The translations under genes were made by a program, and so were the position numbers. DNA of 61,992 bases from Pseudonocardia acidicola. GTDB taxonomy: Bacteria > Actinomycetota > Actinomycetes > Mycobacteriales > Pseudonocardiaceae. Positions 32,672-40,682 of the stretch are shown in pieces (position 1 is the stretch's first letter; each line of letters opens with the position of its first letter). Location of the stretch: positions 1-61,992 of the forward strand of contig NZ_JAAXLA010000038.1 in NCBI RefSeq assembly GCF_012911935.1, read 5' to 3'. The notes beneath the pieces were generated by a model. The model did not search any database. It worked only from the letters and a program-made list of their open reading frames with translations, and was not told the DNA's origin.

Positions 32672-33988
32672 TCAGCTGTTCCGCAAGAAGGTGTCCAGCA
32701 CACGGGTGCCGAACGTCAGCGCGTCCACCGGCACCCGCTCGTCGATCCCGTGGAAGAGCGAGGCGAAGTCGAGGTCCGGCGGGAGCCGCAGCGGCGCGAA
32801 GCCGTAGCAGCGCATGCCCAGCTCGGCGAACGACTTGGCGTCGGTGCCACCGGAGAGCATGTACGGGATCGTCGTCGCCTCCGGGTCCTCGGTGCGCAGC
32901 GCGGCAGCCATGGCCTCGACCAGCGGACCCTCGAACGGCGTCTCCACCGGCGGCAGGTCGGTCACCCACTCGCGGCTCACGTCCGGGCCGAGCAGCTCGT
33001 CGACCTCGCGCAGGAACGCCTCCTGCCGGCCGGGCAGCACCCGGCAGTCGACGACCGCCTCGGCCGTCGACGGGATGACGTTGGCCTTGTAGCCGGCCTG
33101 CAGCATCGTCGGGTTCGCGGTGTCGCGGACGGTCGCACCGATGATGCGCGAGAGCGGGCCGAGCTTGGCCAGCGAGCCCTCCAGGTCGTCCTCGGGGAAC
33201 TCCAGGCCGGTCAGCTCACGCATCCGGTCCAGGAACTGCCGGACCGTGTCGGTGATCACCAGCGGGAACGTGTGGTTGCCCAGCCGCGCGACCGCCTCCG
33301 CGAGCTTGGTCACAGCGTTGTCCTCGTGCAGGAACGAGCCGTGCCCGGGCTTGCCGCGGGCCCGCAGCCGCATCCAGGCGATGCCCTTCTCCGCGGACTC
33401 GATGAGGTAGACCCGCTGGTTCTCGCCCAGGGTCAGGGAGAACCCGCCGACCTCGCCGACCGCTTCGGTGCAGCCGTCGAACAGGTCCGGCCGGTTCTTC
33501 ACCAGCCACTGCGCGCCGTACTTGCCGCCGGCCTCCTCGTCGGCGAGGAACGCGAACACGATGTCGCGCGGAGGCACCACCCCGTCGCGTTTGAACCGGC
33601 GCGCGACCGCGATCGTCATCGCGACCATGTCCTTCATGTCGACGGCGCCGCGGCCCCACACGTAGCCGTCCTGCACCGCCCCGGAGAACGGGTGCACCGA
33701 CCACTCGCTGGGCTCGGCCGGCACGACGTCGAGATGGCCGTGCACGAGCAGCGCGCCGCGCTGCGGGTCGGCGCCCTCGAGCCGGCAGAAGACGTTGCTC
33801 CGGCGTGGCGCTCCGGACTCCAGGACCTCGACCTCGTACCCGACCTCGGCGAGCTTGCCCGCGACGTACTCGGCGGCCTCCTTCTCCCCGACGACGGTGT
33901 CCGGATCGCCGGTGTTGGAGGTGTCGATCCGGATGAGTTCCGAGGCGAGTTCGACGACCTCGTCCTCGGCTGTGCTGGGTCCGGTCAT
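32672..33988 (-). CDS. M20/M25/M40 family metallopeptidase (dipeptidase-like)
   Basis: Zinc-dependent exopeptidase or amidohydrolase of 438 residues. Metal and catalytic motifs run in order: LLVHGHLDVVP near residue 80, WGRGAVDMKD near 110, FLADEEAGGKYG near 148 with the catalytic Glu pair, and a late His in FHGIDERVP near 413. The dimerisation domain lies between about 205 and 325. A homologue occupies the same neighbourhood (Rv2141c region) in Mycobacterium, by memory. AGGAAG precedes the ATG. Likely a cytoplasmic dipeptidase or N-acyl amino acid hydrolase. Confidence 0.92.
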   Translation of the reverse strand: MTGPSTAEDEVVELASELIRIDTSNTGDPDTVVGEKEAAEYVAGKLAEVGYEVEVLESGAPRRSNVFCRLEGADPQRGALLVHGHLDVVPAEPSEWSVHPFSGAVQDGYVWGRGAVDMKDMVAMTIAVARRFKRDGVVPPRDIVFAFLADEEAGGKYGAQWLVKNRPDLFDGCTEAVGEVGGFSLTLGENQRVYLIESAEKGIAWMRLRARGKPGHGSFLHEDNAVTKLAEAVARLGNHTFPLVITDTVRQFLDRMRELTGLEFPEDDLEGSLAKLGPLSRIIGATVRDTANPTMLQAGYKANVIPSTAEAVVDCRVLPGRQEAFLREVDELLGPDVSREWVTDLPPVETPFEGPLVEAMAAALRTEDPEATTIPYMLSGGTDAKSFAELGMRCYGFAPLRLPPDLDFASLFHGIDERVPVDALTFGTRVLDTFLRNS

Positions 33989-34076
33989 GCGGATCTTCCT
34001 ACCACCGAGGATCCGGTTTCGGGTGCCCGGTGGGCGTCGGCTATCCTTCCTCCGTCGCGGTTCGGACCGCGGCGAT

Positions 34077-34160
34077 GTCCGAGTGGCGGAATGGCAGACG
34101 CGCTAGCTTGAGGTGCTAGTCCCCGGTAAGGGGGTGGGGGTTCAAGTCCCCCCTCGGACA
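34077..34160 (+). tRNA. tRNA-Leu (anticodon GAG)
   Basis: Acceptor stem GTCCGAG at 34077-34083 pairs exactly with CTCGGAC at 34153-34159, with discriminator A at 34160. The anticodon arm CTAGC-TTGAGGT-GCTAG gives GAG, which reads CTC leucine codons. A long variable arm (TCCCCGGTAAGGGGG) marks a class II tRNA, as expected for leucine. The T-arm is GGGG-GTTCAAGT-CCCC. The 3' CCA is not encoded. Confidence 0.97.
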
Positions 34161-34207
34161 CACATCGCTCCTCCATCGGCCATCTCGGCCGGCACGTCTC
34201 GAGCGCG

Positions 34208-35533
34208 TCAGCCGGTCGCGAAACCGGGGATGTTCGCGGCGGCCACCGCGCGGGCCGCCACCGTGCAGTCGAGCTGGGCGAGGATGTTCATCCAGCCCGT
34301 CAGTACCCGCACCACCAGCACGTGGTCCGGCGGCAGGTTCAGCGCCCGTCCGGTCCGGGCGAACGCCCGGTTCCCGGGGTTGGCCACCCGCGCTCCCTGC
34401 CGGGCCATCCAGGTCCGGTCGAAGTGGAAGACCTCGTGGCGCAGCGGGTCCGCGAGCGCCCCGATCCAGCGCAGGACATCCGCCTCCTCGGCGTCCGCCG
34501 CGAGGAAGCCCTCGGCGACCAGCAGCTCGGTCAGTGCCGCGCCCTCACCACGGGCGGTGAGGTTCAGGATCTGCACCAGCACCGGCGGGATCCCGCCGGG
34601 CAGCGACGCGACCGCCCCGAAGTCGACCATCCCGAGCCGACCGTCGTCGAGGACGAGGAAGTTCCCCGGATGCGGATCGGCGTGCAACAACCCGATCCGG
34701 GCCGGCGAGGCGAACATCGTCTCCACGACGGTGTGCGCGTACCGGTCCCGCGCCCGCTGCTCGTCCGCGTCGGCCGGGGTGTCCAGCTCCGACCGCAGCG
34801 GCACCCCGTCGAGCCACTCGGAGACCAGCACCTTCGGCGCCGACGCCACCACCGCCGGGACCCGCAGCCCGGGCGCGTCGGCGAACCCGGCCGCGAAGGC
34901 GCGCTGGTGGTCGGCCTCGATCCGGTAGTCGACCTCCTCCATCATCCGCTCGTGCAGCTCGGCGACCAGGGCGCGCGCATCCAACCCCGGCAGCACCGCC
35001 CCGAGCAGCCACGAGAACCGCCGCAGCTGGCGCAGGTCGGCGTCCAGGGCGACGTCCGCACCCGGGTACTGGATCTTGACGGCCACCGCGCGGCCGTCCC
35101 GCCACACGCCGCGGTGCACCTGCCCGAGGCTCGCCGCGGCCACCGGGTCGTCGTCGAATTCCCGGAACCGCGACGCCCAGCCACGCCCCAACTGCTCGGT
35201 GAGCATCCGGTGCGCGTCGCGGACCGGCATCGGCGGCCCCGCGGTCTGCAGCTTCGCCAGTGCCTCGTGGTACGGCCCCAGCAGCTCCGCCGGCACCATC
35301 GCGTCGTAGACGCTCAACGCCTGCCCCAGCTTCATCGCGCCGCCCTTGAGGCTGCCGAGCACGGCGAACAGCTGCTCGGCGTTGCGCGCGGCGGTCACCG
35401 CCGCCACATCATCACGGTCGGCACCGGACAGGGCCCGGCCCCACCCCGCCACCGCACGACCCGCGAAACCCAGCGGCAGCGACGCCAGCCGCGCCGAGCG
35501 GGACAACCCGTTGCGCGGAACCCGACCGGTCAC
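34208..35533 (-). CDS. AarF/ABC1/UbiB family atypical kinase
   Basis: Protein-kinase-like protein of 441 residues. Family landmarks: the KxGQ motif LKGGAMKLGQALS near residue 63, the alanine-rich loop AAASLGQVHRG near 130, lysine in VAVKIQYPG near 148, the catalytic-loop-like HADPHPGNF near 285 and metal-binding DFGAVASLPGG near 302. UbiB-type proteins support isoprenoid quinone metabolism in bacteria; here the precise role is unknown. I start at the GTG at 35533 because GGAGGGG lies just before it; the ATG at 35602 would add a low-complexity Ser/Ala segment. Confidence 0.92.
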   Translation of the reverse strand: MTGRVPRNGLSRSARLASLPLGFAGRAVAGWGRALSGADRDDVAAVTAARNAEQLFAVLGSLKGGAMKLGQALSVYDAMVPAELLGPYHEALAKLQTAGPPMPVRDAHRMLTEQLGRGWASRFREFDDDPVAAASLGQVHRGVWRDGRAVAVKIQYPGADVALDADLRQLRRFSWLLGAVLPGLDARALVAELHERMMEEVDYRIEADHQRAFAAGFADAPGLRVPAVVASAPKVLVSEWLDGVPLRSELDTPADADEQRARDRYAHTVVETMFASPARIGLLHADPHPGNFLVLDDGRLGMVDFGAVASLPGGIPPVLVQILNLTARGEGAALTELLVAEGFLAADAEEADVLRWIGALADPLRHEVFHFDRTWMARQGARVANPGNRAFARTGRALNLPPDHVLVVRVLTGWMNILAQLDCTVAARAVAAANIPGFATG

Positions 35534-36318
35534 GGTCCCCTCCGGTGAGCTCGACGACCCATGAGCACGAGCCGCCGACGCCGACGTCCCCGCTGCGATC
35601 ATGACACCTCGGAGCCCGGACGGCGTTGCCGAGGCCCAGCGCCGGACCCGGCCGCCGGGGCGAGCCGCGCCCAGGGGAATGCGGCGTGGCCGGTGACGGT
35701 GCGGTGCGAGCCCCGCATTCCTCGTCAGTCACGTCCCGGGCGCGGCCGTGAGCCCGGGCGCACACCCCGACAAACGCCCGACATGGTCACCGATCGGCGA
35801 TGACCCGCGGAAGCGGCGTGCGATATCGGCACCGGAATCGCCGCAATCGAACGGCTGCAAAAATAGGGTGCCGAGCATTCAGTGGGCACGCCTTGGACCC
35901 CGGTTGACCCTCGATGGTCGAATGAGCGAGTTCATTACCTGAAGCACATCCCGGCGGAGCACACCTGCGCAGGTCCGCCCGACCCGGCCACCGGCCCGCA
36001 GCCGGGCCCGGCGTCCACACGATCACCTCAGCGGCAGGCGAGAGCAATATCAACACGGCAGCGCCGCAAAGCTCCGCACGCAATGAAACAGGAAACACGA
36101 ACCCGTGACCCGCAACATCTGCGGTCCACGAGAACGCCGAACAGGGGTGACCCGGGCGGCAATTCCGGCGTACGTTTATCGGTTCGAACACCGAGGGGCC
36201 GGGACAGGTCCGAACGGTTCACGGACAGAACGGCGGAGAACCCGCCACGAAGCACATTGTTTCGCGCGAATCAGAACATCCATCCGTTCCAGGATGTGAG
36301 GGGAAGAAAGGAAGAAGA
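35534..36318. other. Long non-coding stretch with an inverted repeat and AT-richer right half
   Basis: About 785 bp without a convincing gene. An inverted repeat GGAATGCGG (35676-35684) / CCGCATTCC (35713-35721) lies in the GC-rich left part. From about 35820 on, base composition shifts to more A and T and codon-position bias is lost; open frames here have no ribosome-binding site and no recognisable protein. The right end must carry the promoter of the secreted Gly/Asn-rich protein; TTTATCGGTTCGAAC near 36174 and TTGTTTCG near 36258 are AT-rich candidates. The size could also hide a regulatory RNA, which I cannot demonstrate. Confidence 0.5.
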
Positions 36319-36642
36319 ATGAACATACGACGTACCGCGGTCGTGGGCCTCGCGACCCTCGGCCTGCTCGCCGGCGGCGGATCGGCCACGGCGTTCGCAG
36401 CCACACCCGCACCCGTCACCGCGGCACCCGCGGTCAAGACCGTCGACGACCCCACCGGCAACGGCATGGGTAACGGCACGGGCAACGTCGGCAACGGCGC
36501 GGGCAACGTCGGCAATGCCGTGGGCAACATCCTGAGCGACGACGGCGGCAAGAGCATGGGCGACGGCGTCGGCAAGCATCTCGGCCACGGCGCCGTCCTC
36601 GTCGTCGGCGTCCTCGTCATCGTCGGCGTGGGTCACCACTGA
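36319..36642 (+). CDS. Secreted Gly/Asn-rich small protein
   Basis: Protein of 107 residues with a Sec signal peptide: basic NIRR, hydrophobic TAVVGLATLGLLAGGGSATA, and a likely cleavage after AFA (residue 27). The mature part has a Thr/Pro/Ala stretch, then tandem GN units (GNGMGN, GTGNVGN, GAGNVGN, AVGN) at about 48-71, a charged segment and a hydrophobic C-terminus (AVLVVGVLVIVGVGHH) that could anchor or self-associate. No known family is recognised; the design recalls small surface proteins of filamentous actinobacteria. AAAGGAAG precedes the ATG. It stands alone after a long leader region, which suggests regulated expression. Confidence 0.82.
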   Translation: MNIRRTAVVGLATLGLLAGGGSATAFAATPAPVTAAPAVKTVDDPTGNGMGNGTGNVGNGAGNVGNAVGNILSDDGGKSMGDGVGKHLGHGAVLVVGVLVIVGVGHH

Positions 36643-36647
36643 CACCG

Positions 36648-36766
36648 CAGCGTCCGCAGGTCCCGGTGCCGAACCCGCGGAATGCTGCGGGGCCCGCCGG
36701 GGAGATCCTGCGGACGCTGAACCCGGGCCGACGCCACGGGTGAGCCCGCCCACCGCCTCACCCGTG
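36648..36766. terminator. Two successive hairpins between convergent genes
   Basis: CAGCGTCCGCAGG (36648-36660) is repeated inverted at 36707-36719, with a 46-nt gap. A tighter hairpin follows: CACGGGTGAG (36735-36744) with CTCACCCGTG (36757-36766) and a 12-nt loop. They separate the secreted-protein gene from the convergent zinc-binding protein gene and could terminate both. Confidence 0.65.
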
Positions 36767-36861
36767 GTGCCGGCCGGGCCCCGGCGGCGGCGCAGCCGGA
36801 GAACTGCGGCGCGGGAGAACGGCCGGGTCGAGGCTCGGCGGCAGGAGCAGCGCGGCGACGG

Positions 36862-37110
36862 TCAGCGGCGGCGTGCGCCACGCGAAGCGCCTGCAGCAGC
36901 CGGGCGCCGGGACCAGACGGTGCCGCGCCGCACGAGCCGCAGCGATGACGGGCGCAGGCACCGCCCACCGGCCCGATGGTGATCGAACAGCTCCGCGTCG
37001 TCGAAGGTCTGGTGGCAGCCCGGCGCCGCACAGTGGGCCCGAATCGGCCCGAACCAGCTCGCACCGCACGGGCACGAGATCCGCGCATTGCTCGGGTCGT
37101 CACGAGGCAC
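36862..37110 (-). CDS. FDXHR-type putative zinc-binding protein
   Basis: Small protein of 82 residues. Its N-terminal half has CPCGASWFGPIRAHCAAPGC followed by HQTFDDAELFDHHRAGGRC: paired cysteines and histidines with an FDxHR-like element, a pattern used by small actinobacterial and phage zinc-binding proteins. The C-terminal third is Arg-rich and may contact nucleic acid. The start is a GTG at 37110; SD is weak. It is convergent with the secreted Gly/Asn-rich gene and divergent from the SDR gene. Function unknown. Confidence 0.72.
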   Translation of the reverse strand: MPRDDPSNARISCPCGASWFGPIRAHCAAPGCHQTFDDAELFDHHRAGGRCLRPSSLRLVRRGTVWSRRPAAAGASRGARRR

Positions 37111-37228
37111 GCGCGCACGCTAGACGCGGGGACCGACAGAATCCGGCCCGCGGCACGGGCGCCGGGTGCGATCCGTCGGCGACGATGTCCCCGACCATCG
37201 GCATGATCGGGGCGGGAGCGACAGCGCA

Positions 37229-37975
37229 ATGGATCTCGAACTGGGCGGGCGCACCGCCGCGGTGGTGGGCGGGTCGAGTGGCATCGGCGCGGCCACCGCC
37301 CGGGTGCTCGCCGAAGAAGGCTGTGACGTCGCGCTGACCTACCGGCGCTCCGTCGCAGGTGCCCAGCAGGTGGCGGATGCGGTGCGCGCGCACGGCCGCC
37401 GGGCCTGGCTCGTACCCCTCGACCTCGCTCGACCGGAATCGGTCCGCGCCGCGGCCGACACGCTGGCCGCCGCCGCCGGCGACCTCGACGTGCTGGTGCT
37501 CAACGCCGGCCACAACGTCGTGACCCCGTTCGATCGGATCAGTGTGGAGGAGTGGCGCGAGGTGCTCGAGGTCAACCTCGGCGGCGCCTTCTTCACACTG
37601 CAGGCACTGGCGCCCCGGGTCCGCCCTGGCGGCGCCGTCGTCACGGTGGCCAGCGTCGCCGCCGAGACCGGGGCCCCGCACCACATGCACTACGCGGCGG
37701 CGAAGGCCGGCCTGGTCAACCTCACCAAGTCGATGGCCCGCGAGCTCGCCCCGCAGGTGCGGGTCAACTGCGTCGCCCCGGGGATCACCCTCACACCGAT
37801 GGGCCGGCAGGCCATCGACAACCTCCCCGAGGACTACGCGGCGACCAGCCTGCTGCTGCAGCGCTTCGCCGGCCCGCAGCGGGTGGCGCAGCTGATCGCG
37901 CTGATCGCCAGCCCGGTCACCGAGTACATGACCGGCGCGACCATCGACATGAACAGCGGCCGCTTCCTGCGCTGA
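37229..37975 (+). CDS. Short-chain dehydrogenase/reductase
   Basis: Classical SDR of 248 residues. The cofactor loop is VGGSSGIGAATARVLAEEG near residue 14 (Val replaces the usual Thr), NAGHNVV near 91, catalytic Ser in VASVAAE near 139 and YAAAK near 154. The C-terminal TEYMTGATIDMNSGR is typical of FabG-like reductases. GGGAG precedes the ATG. Placed 27 bp before a Mut7-C protein on the same strand, with no obvious functional link. Substrate unknown. Confidence 0.92.
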   Translation: MDLELGGRTAAVVGGSSGIGAATARVLAEEGCDVALTYRRSVAGAQQVADAVRAHGRRAWLVPLDLARPESVRAAADTLAAAAGDLDVLVLNAGHNVVTPFDRISVEEWREVLEVNLGGAFFTLQALAPRVRPGGAVVTVASVAAETGAPHHMHYAAAKAGLVNLTKSMARELAPQVRVNCVAPGITLTPMGRQAIDNLPEDYAATSLLLQRFAGPQRVAQLIALIASPVTEYMTGATIDMNSGRFLR

Positions 37976-38002
37976 GCCGCGGAGACGGGGAACGTTGGGG
38001 GC

Positions 38003-38773
38003 ATGGACGTGGACGCGGCGACGCTGTCGGTCCGGCTGGCTCCCGAGCTGTGGCTGTTCGTGGGGCCGCGGCGGCGGCGCGAGCAGTTCGAGATGACCCA
38101 CGACGGCACCGCCACGCTCGCCCACGTGGTGCCGGCGCTCGGCGTCCCGCTGACCGAGGTCGGTGCGCTGCTGGCCGACGGCGCATCGGTCCCCCCGGCA
38201 CATCGCCCGCAGCCGGGATCCACCATCACCGTCCGCGCCGTGCAGCGGCCTCAGCGGGTACCCGGCTGGGACGGGCGGTTCGTGCTCGACGTACACCTCG
38301 GGGCCCTCGCCCGCCGGCTGCGCATCCTCGGCCTCGACACCGCCTACCGCAACGACGCCGACGACGACGCGCTGGTCCACCAGTCCACGGCGGAGCACCG
38401 GCTGCTGCTCACCCAGGACCGTGGCCTGCTCAAACGCCGGGCGCTGTGGGCCGGTGCCTACGTCCGCGGCGCCCACCCGGGCGACCAGCTGACCGACGTC
38501 CTGGGACGGTTCGCTCCCCCGCTCGCGCCGTGGACGCGGTGCGCCGGCTGCAACGGCGAACTCGACGCCGTGGACAAGCGCGAGATCGCCGACCGGCTGC
38601 CGCCCGGCACCCGGCGCCGCTACGACCGCTTCACCCGATGCCGCGAGTGCGGCCGGGTGTACTGGCGCGGGGCGCACAGCCGTCGCCTCGACGCGATCGT
38701 CGCCGCGGCCCGCACGGCGGCCGGCTCCTCCGGAAGGCCGGGCCCGGCGGCCGTTCGGTCGGCACCGCACTAG
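38003..38773 (+). CDS. Mut7-C RNase domain protein with N-terminal ubiquitin-like domain
   Basis: Protein of 256 residues. Residues 1-80 resemble the ubiquitin-like Mut7-C-ub domain (VRLAPELWLFVGPRRRREQF, then LTEVGALLADGASV). From about 88 the Mut7-C (DUF82) domain has FVLDVHLGALARRLRILGLD, acidic NDADDDAL and LLLTQDRGLLKRR, the PIN-like acidic residues thought to give RNase activity. Two CxxC pairs, CAGC near 180 and CREC near 213, form a zinc ribbon. Predicted RNA-processing or toxin-like nuclease; activity is inferred from the family. Confidence 0.9.
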   Translation: MDVDAATLSVRLAPELWLFVGPRRRREQFEMTHDGTATLAHVVPALGVPLTEVGALLADGASVPPAHRPQPGSTITVRAVQRPQRVPGWDGRFVLDVHLGALARRLRILGLDTAYRNDADDDALVHQSTAEHRLLLTQDRGLLKRRALWAGAYVRGAHPGDQLTDVLGRFAPPLAPWTRCAGCNGELDAVDKREIADRLPPGTRRRYDRFTRCRECGRVYWRGAHSRRLDAIVAAARTAAGSSGRPGPAAVRSAPH

Positions 38774-38957
38774 TCCGACGATGTCCCCGATCCCGATGCA
38801 GGAGGTTCGGTCGCCGATGAGCTCGACAACCGAACACGACACGGCCGACGGCGCCCGGGGGGCAGGCGTCGGAGGACCTCGGGGGGCTCGACACCGCACC
38901 CGAGGGGTGCGACGACGCCGGGCCGGCGCGGACCGTGTACCGGAAGACGGAACACGA

Positions 38958-39003
38958 TGGTGGTGCAGAGCACACATCCGGCGCAGGATCGTGCGCACCA
39001 CCA
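38958..39003. repeat. Nested inverted repeats just upstream of the amidohydrolase
   Basis: TGGTGGTGC (38958-38966) pairs with GCACCACCA (38995-39003), and inside it GCGCA (38981-38985) pairs with TGCGC (38992-38996), overlapping the outer right arm by two bases. The right arm ends 5 nt before the ribosome-binding site. The alternatives are mutually exclusive, so it could be an operator or an RNA switch over the start. Confidence 0.55.
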
Positions 39004-39018
39004 CACGTAGGAGTGATC

Positions 39019-40365
39019 ATGCTCAACGCCGAGTCCATGCTCCTCGTCCACTGCCGCATCTTCGACGGCACCGGCGAGGAGGAGATCCCCGACGGTGCGA
39101 TCTGGGTCGAGGGCGACGAGATCCGCCGGGTCGGCTCGATGGACCGGTTCGAGGACGTCGGCGACGACGTACCCCGGATCGACGTCGGTGGCCGCTTCGT
39201 CATGCCGGGGATGACCGAGGCGCACAGCCACCTGTCCTACTTCAACGCGTCCAGCCTGCAGGACCTGGACATGAACTGCACCGCCGAGGCCACCACGATC
39301 TACGCGATCACCAACGCGCGCACGATGCTGCGCTGCGGTTACACCTCGGCGCACAGCTTCGGCTCGCTGCACGCGGTCGACGTGGCGGTGCGCAACGCGA
39401 TCAACTCCGGGGTCGCGCCGGGGCCGCGGTACGTCGCCTGCGGGCGTGACGTGCTGGGCACCGGCGGCATGATCGACTGGAATCCGGACCACCTGCAGCT
39501 CGGCATGGACGGGCTGGCCCTGCTCGCCGACAACCCGTGGGAGGTCCGGAAGGTGATCCGCTCGGTCCGCAAGTCCGGGGCCGACACCGTCAAGGTCTAC
39601 CTCGACGGCGAGGGCATGATCGAGTCCGATCTACCGGGCGAGCTGTCCTACACCCAGGAGGAGGCGGACGCCGCCGCCGACGAGGGGCACCGCCGCAACC
39701 TGCGGATGATCTGCCACGCCCGCTCGGCGGATGCGGTCACGATGGCCATGAAGGCGGGCTTCGACGTCATCGGGCACGCCAACTACCTCAACGACGAGGC
39801 CCTCGACCGCATGCGCGAGCAGCGGCACCGCATCTTCGTCACCCCCGCCATCCACTGGCAGGTGGGGCTGTACGAGAACGGCGCGGAGTACGGGTTCTCC
39901 CAGGACGTGCTCGACTCGATGGGTTACAAGGACGAGATGGTCGAGACCATCGCCAGCGTGGCCAAGATGAAGGCGGCGGGCATCCGGGTGCTGCCGGGGG
40001 GTGACTTCGGGCTGGCCTGGACCCCGCACGGCACCTACGCGAAGGACCTGCAGAACTTCGTCGACCTGTTCGGCTACACCCCGCGCGAGGCGTTGATCGC
40101 CGCCACCCGCGACGCCGGGGCCATGGTCGACTTCGGCGGCAAGGTGGGCACGCTCGAGGCCGGCAGGTTCGCCGACATCGTCGTGGTCGACGGCGACCCG
40201 CTCACCGACATCACGGTGCTGCAGGACCAGGACAGGATCGTCACCGTCATCAAGGGCGGCAAGATCTACCACAACACCCTCCCCTCCGGGCCTCGGTTCG
40301 ACCTGTCGGCGCAGGCCGGGATCAGTGCCGCCGAGGAGGACCGCGTGCTGTCCGCGGGCCGGTGA
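39019..40365 (+). CDS. Amidohydrolase family protein (imidazolonepropionase-like)
   Basis: Metal-dependent hydrolase of 448 residues. The beta-barrel metal site begins MPGMTEAHSHLSYF near residue 65, a lysine-type bridging ligand is likely in DTVKVYLDGEG near 195, then ICHARSADA near 232, VIGHANYLND near 252 and the Asp of GGDFGLAWTPHG near 330. The C-terminal GTLEAGRFADIVVVDGDPL is the usual beta-sandwich strand. TAGGAG lies 5 nt before the ATG at 39019. The substrate may be a cyclic amide or dipeptide-like prolidase substrate; not determinable. A small Cys-containing gene overlaps its stop. Confidence 0.9.
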   Translation: MLNAESMLLVHCRIFDGTGEEEIPDGAIWVEGDEIRRVGSMDRFEDVGDDVPRIDVGGRFVMPGMTEAHSHLSYFNASSLQDLDMNCTAEATTIYAITNARTMLRCGYTSAHSFGSLHAVDVAVRNAINSGVAPGPRYVACGRDVLGTGGMIDWNPDHLQLGMDGLALLADNPWEVRKVIRSVRKSGADTVKVYLDGEGMIESDLPGELSYTQEEADAAADEGHRRNLRMICHARSADAVTMAMKAGFDVIGHANYLNDEALDRMREQRHRIFVTPAIHWQVGLYENGAEYGFSQDVLDSMGYKDEMVETIASVAKMKAAGIRVLPGGDFGLAWTPHGTYAKDLQNFVDLFGYTPREALIAATRDAGAMVDFGGKVGTLEAGRFADIVVVDGDPLTDITVLQDQDRIVTVIKGGKIYHNTLPSGPRFDLSAQAGISAAEEDRVLSAGR

Positions 40366-40562
40366 GCGCCCTCGACGTCGCCGCACTGCGGAAGCTGGCG
40401 GCGGCGAAGCAGGACGCCCCGGGCCCGTGCAACCGGCGGTGCCGCGAGCGCGGCGAGTGCGCGTTCGGCCGGTCCGACCCGCCGGGGACCTACTGCCGGG
40501 AACGCCGGCCGCCGCGGCGCGGTGAGTGGGCGGCGCGCGCGGTGGAGGCCGACCGGTCGTGA
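40362..40562 (+). CDS. Small Cys-containing protein coupled to the amidohydrolase
   Basis: Protein of 66 residues starting with a GTG that overlaps the amidohydrolase stop (GTGA at 40362-40365). Four cysteines occur in CNRRCRERGEC and TYC (residues 23-46), compatible with a zinc or disulfide knot, within a basic, Arg-rich sequence. It has no signal peptide. A clear terminator follows 3 bp later, which supports a real operon end here. No family recognised; it might be a metallochaperone-like or regulatory partner of the hydrolase, which is speculation. Confidence 0.65.
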   Translation: MSALDVAALRKLAAAKQDAPGPCNRRCRERGECAFGRSDPPGTYCRERRPPRRGEWAARAVEADRS

Positions 40563-40565
40563 CGC

Positions 40566-40603
40566 GGGCGGTCCCCGGACGCCGAGGCATCCGGGGGCCG
40601 CCC
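40566..40603 (+). terminator. Hairpin terminator after the amidohydrolase operon
   Basis: GGGCGGTCCCCGGA (40566-40579) pairs with TCCGGGGGCCGCCC (40590-40603) with one wobble and a 10-nt loop, starting 3 bp after the small gene's stop codon. Confidence 0.8.
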
Positions 40604-40682
40604 GACCGGGGCCCGCCGGCGTCACCCGACGGTGATCATCCCGCGCTGCGGCTCGGATGCGCGGTGCCCCACAATGCGGGTC

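Noticed and set aside
35882..36322. 146-codon open frame in the long gap on the plus strand
   Set aside because: No ribosome-binding site, no coding bias, Arg/Pro/Thr-rich product, and it ends inside the start of the secreted-protein gene.
38781..39449. Possible small gene before and across the amidohydrolase start, with an AGGAGG at 38801
   Set aside because: The frame continues deep into the amidohydrolase in a wrong phase, is Arg-rich and shows no family; the AGGAGG is fortuitous or belongs to a leader.
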